DNA from: Verrucomicrobiota bacterium
Lineage (GTDB): Bacteria; Verrucomicrobiota; Verrucomicrobiia; Limisphaerales; AV2
Assembly (NCBI GenBank): GCA_003218935.1
Contig: QHPA01000077.1
Span: 1 to 11,009 of the forward strand
Direction: 5' to 3'
DNA: 11,009 nucleotides
Part shown: piece by piece, positions 5,905-11,009 of the stretch
Numbering within the stretch: the stretch's first letter is position 1
Layout: every line of letters begins with the position of its first letter
Notes under the pieces: model-generated
The model's input: the letters and a program-made list of their open reading frames with translations, nothing else
Told to the model about the DNA's origin: nothing
Databases searched by the model: none
Translations under genes and position numbers: made by a program

Positions 5905-8277
5905 ATGCGATGCACGGTGCTTGGTTTGGCAGCCTTGCCCTCTCTCCTCCTGCTTGTTGACGACCTCGAAGCCGCTTCCTCCGCAGAAATGATCGTGACG
6001 GATGAGGACCGCCGGCATTGGTCTTACCTTCCGCTCACAAGCCCGCCGCTACCGGCTGTCAAAGGAGCTGCGTCCGTCCGCACGCCGGTGGACCGTTTCA
6101 TCCTGGCGCGGCTGACAGAGAAGAAGCTGGGGCTTTCACCTCAAGCCGGCGCTCAAAAGCTTGTGCGCCGAATTTATTTCGATCTCATTGGCCTGCCACC
6201 GACGCCGGAGCAGGTCGAGTCGTTCGTCCAGCAATTCGCGAAAAACTCTCGATTGGCCGTGGAATCACTCGTCGATCAACTCCTGGCCAGCCCGCATTAC
6301 GGGGAACGCTGGGCGCGTCACTGGCTCGACGTGGTGCGTTACGCCGACAGCGACGGCCAGGAAGGTGATGCAGACCGGCGCACGGCCCATCATTTTCGCG
6401 ACTTCGTCATCCGCAGTCTGAATGACGACCTTGCGTTCGACACGTTCGTGCGCTGGCAACTCGCCGGCGACGAACTTGAACCGGACAATCCACAGGCTAT
6501 TGCCGCGACCGGTTTCATCGTCGCGGGGACGCACGCTGTTCTTGCCGACAACCTGATGGAGGAAGAGAGAACTCGCGAGCGCTTTAATGACCTCGACGAC
6601 ATGATCACAACGACGGGCGTTGCGATGCTGGGCCTGACTTTGGGTTGTGCTCGATGTCACGACCACAAATACGATCCCGTGCCGCGACGCGATTATTATC
6701 GGATGCTCTGCGCGTTCAATGGCGGCGACCGCGCGGAAGTGCCGCTCGCGCCGCTCGAAGAAGTCCGGCGCTATCGCGAAGCGGAAGGAAAGTGGAAGGG
6801 AGAATTCGACCCGGCCAAGAAGCATTTGGACGACTGGCTCAAGGATGCGCGGAAAACTCACGAGACAGCAGCGCGCAATGCGAAGATTGACGCGTTGAAA
6901 GTCAGTGACGATGAGAAAGCGCTCCTGAAAAACAACCCCGACGCGAAGGATGCCAAAGACCTGGCGGAGAGGTTTTCCAAGGAACTGAAGGTTGAGGACA
7001 AGGATTTCCGGCCTCTCCTCTCCGATGAAGAACGCGCCGAGTGGGACGCGAGAGAGACAGCCTTGAAAGCTGTGGAAGCGCGCAAACCGGAAGCACTACC
7101 CACCGCGCTTGCGTTCGCCGACTTCAGCGCGAAGCCGCGCGAGACCTTTTTACTCGCGCGCGGTGATTTCCGCGCGAAGAGCGAGCCGGTGGAGTTGGGG
7201 TTTCTCACTGCGCTTATCCGAGGCAAAACGCCCGCGGATTACTGGGCAGCCGCGCGCGCTGAAAGCCGCCGGTCCGATTCCACCCAACAGCGGCGCGCCC
7301 TGGCGGAATGGATGACGGACACCGATCACGGCGCGGGCGCGCTGGTCGCGCGGGTGATCGTGAACCGCGTCTGGCAGCATCACTTCGGGCAGGGGTTGGT
7401 TCGCACGCTCAACGATTTCGGGACGCGGTGCGACCCGCCCACACACCCCGAATTGTTGGAATGGCTGACGAGTGAATTCGTGAGAGGCGGCTGGAAATTA
7501 AAACCGTTGCACCGACTTATCATGACGAGTTCGGTTTATCTCCAGGAAAGCACTGTAGCGGCGTCTCGTGAGAACGCCGGCGTTGCTAGACGAGCGCGCG
7601 CTTCATTCGCTGAACGACAGACAGCGGCGCTCTCACGAGACGCCGCTACAGCAGATCCGGACAACCGTCTTCTTTGGCGGCGGCGTCCGCTACGGATTGA
7701 GTCGGAGATTCTGCGCGACGCCATGCTGGCGGTCAGTGGGACGCTGAATCCGCAAATGTTCGGCCCGGCAGTGAAGGCGCCCATCGCGCCCGAAGCCATT
7801 CAGGCGCGGAACATGACGGACCCGTATCCGAAGGACTTGAAGGACACCCCTTCCACGCGCCGCCGCAGCATTTACATGTTTCATAAACGTGTCGTGCAGA
7901 ATCCGCTGATGCAGGCATTCGACGGACCGGATGCCCAGGCCAGTTGCGGTCGCCGCGAAAACACCACTGTCGCGCCGCAGGCCCTCGCGTTGCTGAACGA
8001 CAAGTTCGTTCGCGCGCGTGCGATTGACTTCGCTCAAAGGGTCGGCCAGGAAGCGAGCGCGGAACCTGAAGCGCAAGTTCGTCTGGCCTGGCGACTGGCG
8101 TTGGGACGCGAGCCGTCCGCCGGTGAACTGGAATCGGGAACAGCCTTCATCAATACCCGGCTTCAGCAGCGTTCGACGCGCGAACCGGGCAAACCCGAAA
8201 CCGATCTGCAAAACCTCGCGCTTGCCGATTTTTGTCAGGCGATTTTCGCCCTGAACGAATTCATTTACGTGGATTGA
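5905..8277 (+). CDS. PSCyt2/PSD1 (DUF1549 + DUF1553) exported protein without PSCyt1
   Basis: Large envelope protein typical of Planctomycetes and Verrucomicrobia; its biochemical role is not established. From ATG 5905 it begins with a signal-peptide-like segment (MRCTVLGLAALPSLLLL). The PSCyt2 domain (DUF1549) follows from VRTPVDRFILARL (about residue 58) and includes SPHYGERWARHWLDVVRYAD and a haem-type CXXCH motif, CARCHDHKYDP, encoded at 6646-6660. A charged Lys/Glu-rich linker (about 280-385) leads to the PSD1 domain (DUF1553) from about residue 455, with RVIVNRVWQHHFGQGLVRT and the usual end NEFIYVD. The frame is open to a TTG at 5854 and GTGs at 5881 and 5890; I chose the only ATG that fits a signal peptide, but no start has a clear ribosome binding site. 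Unlike its convergent paralogue it lacks the PSCyt1 cytochrome domain. A 99-bp inverted-repeat element is inserted in frame at 7553-7651. Confidence 0.9.
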   Translation: MRCTVLGLAALPSLLLLVDDLEAASSAEMIVTDEDRRHWSYLPLTSPPLPAVKGAASVRTPVDRFILARLTEKKLGLSPQAGAQKLVRRIYFDLIGLPPTPEQVESFVQQFAKNSRLAVESLVDQLLASPHYGERWARHWLDVVRYADSDGQEGDADRRTAHHFRDFVIRSLNDDLAFDTFVRWQLAGDELEPDNPQAIAATGFIVAGTHAVLADNLMEEERTRERFNDLDDMITTTGVAMLGLTLGCARCHDHKYDPVPRRDYYRMLCAFNGGDRAEVPLAPLEEVRRYREAEGKWKGEFDPAKKHLDDWLKDARKTHETAARNAKIDALKVSDDEKALLKNNPDAKDAKDLAERFSKELKVEDKDFRPLLSDEERAEWDARETALKAVEARKPEALPTALAFADFSAKPRETFLLARGDFRAKSEPVELGFLTALIRGKTPADYWAAARAESRRSDSTQQRRALAEWMTDTDHGAGALVARVIVNRVWQHHFGQGLVRTLNDFGTRCDPPTHPELLEWLTSEFVRGGWKLKPLHRLIMTSSVYLQESTVAASRENAGVARRARASFAERQTAALSRDAATADPDNRLLWRRRPLRIESEILRDAMLAVSGTLNPQMFGPAVKAPIAPEAIQARNMTDPYPKDLKDTPSTRRRSIYMFHKRVVQNPLMQAFDGPDAQASCGRRENTTVAPQALALLNDKFVRARAIDFAQRVGQEASAEPEAQVRLAWRLALGREPSAGELESGTAFINTRLQQRSTREPGKPETDLQNLALADFCQAIFALNEFIYVD
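7553..7651. mobile_element. 99-bp MITE/REP-like inverted-repeat element inserted in frame in a PSD1 gene
   Basis: Left arm 7553-7578 (starts CTGTAGCGGCGTCTCG) and right arm 7626-7651 (ends CGAGACGCCGCTACAG) are reverse complements at 25 of 26 positions, with 47 bases between them that include the palindrome AGCGCGCGCT (7593-7602). The element length is a multiple of three and has no stop in the gene's frame, so it adds 33 codons. Removing it joins QEST directly to DPDNRLLW, which matches the family and the paralogue (DPENRLYW). CA occurs on both outer sides (7551-7552, 7652-7653), which might be a 2-bp duplication or chance. No transposase is encoded. Confidence 0.88.
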
Positions 8278-8310
8278 CCCTCCGCCATGAACCACACGAA
8301 ACAACGCGTT

Positions 8311-8369
8311 CCCTCACCCGGCCTTCGGCCACCCTCTCCCCATCCGATGGGGAGAGGGCAGGGTGAGGG
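8311..8369. repeat. Compound GC-rich palindrome between convergent genes
   Basis: Outer stem CCCTCACCC (8311-8319) pairs with GGGTGAGGG (8361-8369). Inside are a small hairpin GGCC-TTC-GGCC (8320-8330) and a 12-bp perfect stem CCCTCTCCCCAT-CCG-ATGGGGAGAGGG (8332-8358). The whole could fold as a three-way structure. It lies in the 138-base gap between the stops of two convergent genes, so a bidirectional terminator or REP-like role is plausible. A short TTTT (8379-8382) follows on the plus strand, but not directly. CCCTCTCCCC/GGGGAGAGGG palindromes are widely scattered in many bacterial genomes. Confidence 0.85.
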
Positions 8370-8415
8370 GCGCTCCTGTTTTCCAGCTTGGTGTAAAGAA
8401 GCGTCAGGGACAGCA

Positions 8416-11009
8416 TTAGTCCACGTAGAGAAACTCGTTCGCGCTGAGCAACGCCTGGCAGAGATCAGTGAGGGCCTGCAGTTCGGGCGGGGGCTTCGTG
8501 GCGGGTTTGGCCTTTTCGTCCTTCTTCGCCTTCTCGTCCGTCTCCTCGACCACCGTTTGCAGGTGGTCCGCCTGCCGGGACAGGAATTCGAGAGCGTCGG
8601 CCAGCTCCGATACGCTCGGATTTCGGCTGAAGGCCAGTTGCCAGGCGCGGGCCACCTCGCGGAGGCGGTCGTCCGCGGCTTCCGCGTGCAAGCGCCGGGC
8701 GAAGCGCGCGGCCTGGTCGAGGATGAACTGGCTGTTCATCAGCATCAGCGATTGCGTCGCGACCGTGGATGATTGCCGTCGCTCGCAGTTCACTTCCATC
8801 ACCGGCGCGTCGAACGCGTGCAGCATCGCCAACGGACGGCTCCGCCGCGCCTGGATGTAAACCCCGCGCCGAAATTCCTCTCCCTTGAGCGGCACTTCGA
8901 CCGGCATTTTGTTGTCGCCTTCGGTCTTGTCGATGCCGACGACGATCTGGCCGTGCACATCCGGGCGCACCGGCACGGGCGGGCCGAACATTGTTTCGTC
9001 CAACGCGCCGCTGGCGGCCAGGATCGCGTCGCGGATGACTTCGGCATCGAGGCGATTGACTGGTTTGCGCCAGTAGAGGCGATTTTCGGGATCGCGCTGC
9101 TCGCGCCGGGGATCGCGGCGCGAGGATTGGCGGTAGGCGGTGGACGTCATGATAAGTTTGTGCAATCGCTTCAACTGCCAGCCGTGCTCAACAAAATCGT
9201 TGGCAAGCCAGTCGAGCAATTCGGGATGGGACGGTCGTTCACCCATGACGCCGAAATCCGATGGTGTGCCGACGAGGCCGCGTCCGAAATGGTGCTGCCA
9301 AACGCGGTTCACCAGCACGCGGGCAACGAGCGGGTTCGCGCCGCTGGTGAGCCATCGGGCGAAAGCAAGCCGGCGGCCGCTGGTGGCGAGGTCGGGATTT
9401 TTTGACGGCAGGTCCACTGACTGGCCGGGAGGCGCGAGCACACTCAAGCCGCCGGGCAGGATGGCTTCCTTGGGCTGTTTGGGATCACCGCGATGGAAGA
9501 GGTAGGTGACCGGCAGCTTGTCCGCGGGTTCGGTCAGGCCACAGATGAAATCCTCCGGCGGTTTGCGTCCGCGAATCTCGGCGATTTTTGCGTCCATCGC
9601 CTTCAAGTCGTCGGCGGCCTTTTGATTGTACTGGTAGAGGACGCCGGCGTTGATGTTCACGCTGGGATTATCGGCCAGGAGTTTTTTTTGTTCGGCGGTG
9701 CGTTTGTCGGCGGGCGTGTCGTAAGCGGCCCGCAGTTCATCGCGCAATGGCGCTTCAAATTTCTCGAGATGCTTCGTCAAGGCTTCATCGATATATTGCT
9801 TCTGCTTGGTCTCCTTTTCTTCGGCAAGTTTCTTCGCTTCGGCTTCGACTTCGCCGGCCTTTTTCCGGTCGGCATCGGTGTAAAGCGAAAGCAGGCGCTG
9901 GTCGGGTGTGCGCCAGTTCTTCCAGTCATACGCAGGCTCGATCACCGCGCGGAGCCGGTAGTAATCAGTCTGCGGAATCGGATCGTAGCGATGATCGTGG
10001 CATTGCGCGCAGCCGACGGACAACCCAAGCAGCGACGTGGAGACGATCTTGATCGTGTCCGCCACGACCTGGTTGCGCACCGCGCCCGGATCACTCAGGG
10101 CGGGAGTGGCGGTGCCATCGACGCCCATGCGGAGGAAGCCGGTGGCGATTAGTAACTCGCGCAATTGCGGGTCGGCCAGCGCGGCTTGCGGACTGCCCTG
10201 GGTCGCGCGCGCGAGTTCATCGCCGGCGAGTTGTTCGGTGATAAACTGGTCAAATGGCTTGTCGGAATTGAAGGAACGGATGACGTAGTCACGATACTTG
10301 TAGGCGTAGCCGCGCGGCGGGTCGGCGTCGCTGTAGCCGTCCGAGTCGGCGTAACCCGCGACGTCCAGCCAGTGGCGGCCCCAGCGTTCGCCGTAATGCG
10401 GGGAGTCGAGCAACCGGTCGATGAGCTTTTCGTAGGCATCGGGCGCCGTGTCCGCGAGGAATGCCGCGACCTCGGCGGGCGTCGGCGGCAGGCCCGTGAG
10501 ATCGAAGCAGGCGCGGCGCAGCAACGTGACCTTTTCAGCGTCAGGCGAGAAACTGAGTTTCTGTTTCACGAGCGCGCTGACCAGGAACGCATCGATGGGC
10601 GTTCGGACGCGGTCTTTGGGTTTGGTCCTTGGGATGGCGGGCTGGTGAATCGGTTGGAACGACCAGAAGGCGCGCTCTTCCTCGGTGATGGCGCCGCCCT
10701 TTCCCAACTCGGCCGGCTCGGGGCGGGCGGTCGTCGCGCCGGCGGCGATCCACTGTTTGATCAACGCCACCTGTTCGCGGGTGAGCTTCTTGTCGCGCTT
10801 CGGCATTTCGCCGCTGTGAACCAGCTTGAAAAGCAAACTCCGGCCGGGCTTGCCGGGGACAATCACCGGGCCGTCGTCGCCTCCTTGAAGCATCAAACGC
10901 CGCAGGCGCAGGTCGAGGCCACCTTTCAACTTCTCGCCTTCTCCGTGACATTCGAAGCAATGCGCCTTGAGGATCGGGCGTATATCCTTTTCGAACGTCG
11001 GCGGAGTAG
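8416..11009 (-). CDS. PSCyt1-PSCyt2-PSD1 (DUF1549 + DUF1553) protein, N-terminus outside window
   Basis: The frame is open on the minus strand to the right edge, so the start is missing; 863 residues are visible. They begin with TFEKDIRPILKAHCFECHGE, the PSCyt1 cytochrome-like domain, with haem-binding CFECH encoded at 10945-10959. A TTG further in is therefore not the real start. PSCyt1 continues through SGEMPKRDKKLTREQVALIK. PSCyt2 (DUF1549) spans about residues 134-365 (VRTPIDAFLVSALVKQKL, SPHYGERWGRHWLDVAGYAD) and has a second CXXCH, CAQCHDHRYDP, encoded at 9997-10011. A Lys/Glu-rich, probably coiled-coil stretch follows (AGEVEAEAKKLAEEKETKQK), then PSD1 (DUF1553) with RVLVNRVWQHHFGRGLVGT and the end NEFLYVD. 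A Lys-rich insert (DEKAKKDEKAKPATK) lies near the C-terminus. The protein is presumably exported, though the signal peptide is out of view. It converges on a shorter paralogue. The DUF1501 partner often found beside such genes is not in the window. Confidence 0.93.
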   Translation of the reverse strand, partial: TPPTFEKDIRPILKAHCFECHGEGEKLKGGLDLRLRRLMLQGGDDGPVIVPGKPGRSLLFKLVHSGEMPKRDKKLTREQVALIKQWIAAGATTARPEPAELGKGGAITEEERAFWSFQPIHQPAIPRTKPKDRVRTPIDAFLVSALVKQKLSFSPDAEKVTLLRRACFDLTGLPPTPAEVAAFLADTAPDAYEKLIDRLLDSPHYGERWGRHWLDVAGYADSDGYSDADPPRGYAYKYRDYVIRSFNSDKPFDQFITEQLAGDELARATQGSPQAALADPQLRELLIATGFLRMGVDGTATPALSDPGAVRNQVVADTIKIVSTSLLGLSVGCAQCHDHRYDPIPQTDYYRLRAVIEPAYDWKNWRTPDQRLLSLYTDADRKKAGEVEAEAKKLAEEKETKQKQYIDEALTKHLEKFEAPLRDELRAAYDTPADKRTAEQKKLLADNPSVNINAGVLYQYNQKAADDLKAMDAKIAEIRGRKPPEDFICGLTEPADKLPVTYLFHRGDPKQPKEAILPGGLSVLAPPGQSVDLPSKNPDLATSGRRLAFARWLTSGANPLVARVLVNRVWQHHFGRGLVGTPSDFGVMGERPSHPELLDWLANDFVEHGWQLKRLHKLIMTSTAYRQSSRRDPRREQRDPENRLYWRKPVNRLDAEVIRDAILAASGALDETMFGPPVPVRPDVHGQIVVGIDKTEGDNKMPVEVPLKGEEFRRGVYIQARRSRPLAMLHAFDAPVMEVNCERRQSSTVATQSLMLMNSQFILDQAARFARRLHAEAADDRLREVARAWQLAFSRNPSVSELADALEFLSRQADHLQTVVEETDEKAKKDEKAKPATKPPPELQALTDLCQALLSANEFLYVD

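Noticed and set aside
8287..8772. 161-codon plus-strand frame after the first PSD1 gene
   Set aside because: Runs through the compound palindrome and then antisense to the second PSD1 gene; it is a shadow.
9493..10152. 219-codon plus-strand frame antisense to the large PSD1 gene
   Set aside because: Long antisense frames are common in GC-rich genes; the minus frame has clear family motifs including CXXCH.
10541..10929. Start of the right-hand PSD1 gene at the TTG at 10929, or a separate 139-aa gene nearby
   Set aside because: The PSD1 frame stays open to the edge and upstream codons encode the PSCyt1 motif CFECH, so the gene is simply cut by the window; the 139-aa frame is a shadow.

Overview
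The window looks like DNA from a member of the Verrucomicrobiota (PVC group, Pedosphaera/Limisphaera-like). This is inferred from two large PSCyt2/PSD1 (DUF1549/DUF1553) proteins, a secreted protein with a PKD-like domain, and palindromic and hexamer repeats of the kind I associate with such genomes. No rRNA or housekeeping marker is present to confirm it. Genes run off both window edges, so this may be a whole short contig.

Layout. (1) 1-873 (+): the C-terminal part of a secreted multidomain protein, starting inside a 30-bp tandem duplication. (2) 908-1558 (-): a Nudix-family hydrolase. (3) 1712-2582 (-): a degraded accessory patch. It holds a two-gene overlapping unit (a 64-aa protein and a nucleotidyltransferase that loses family resemblance after about 90 residues) and a decayed LuxR-type helix-turn-helix fragment directly behind modC. 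(4) 2572-5608 (-): a molybdate uptake locus in the order modE-like regulator, modA, modB, modC. A palindromic ModE-type operator overlaps a possible promoter in front of modA, so the locus carries its own likely repressor and target site. (5) 5609-5904: an intergenic stretch with a hexamer array (TTAATC) facing a degenerate inverted array (GATTAN). (6) 5905-8277 (+) and 8416-11009 (-): two convergent PSD1-family proteins, predicted to be exported and to carry haem-binding CXXCH motifs. They are separated by a compound GC-rich palindrome.

The molybdate genes form a coherent working unit: periplasmic capture (ModA), membrane channel (ModB), ATPase (ModC) and transcriptional control (ModE-like). 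The PSD1 proteins belong to the cell-envelope cytochrome-like set typical of Planctomycetes and Verrucomicrobia, whose biochemical role is poorly known.

The most notable signal is a 99-bp inverted-repeat element (arms 25/26 identical) lying in frame inside the first PSD1 gene, where it adds 33 codons. Removing it restores a sequence that matches the family and the neighbouring paralogue. I did not find a convincing new defence or metabolic system. The repeats and the degraded two-gene nucleotidyltransferase unit are the parts that deserve follow-up.
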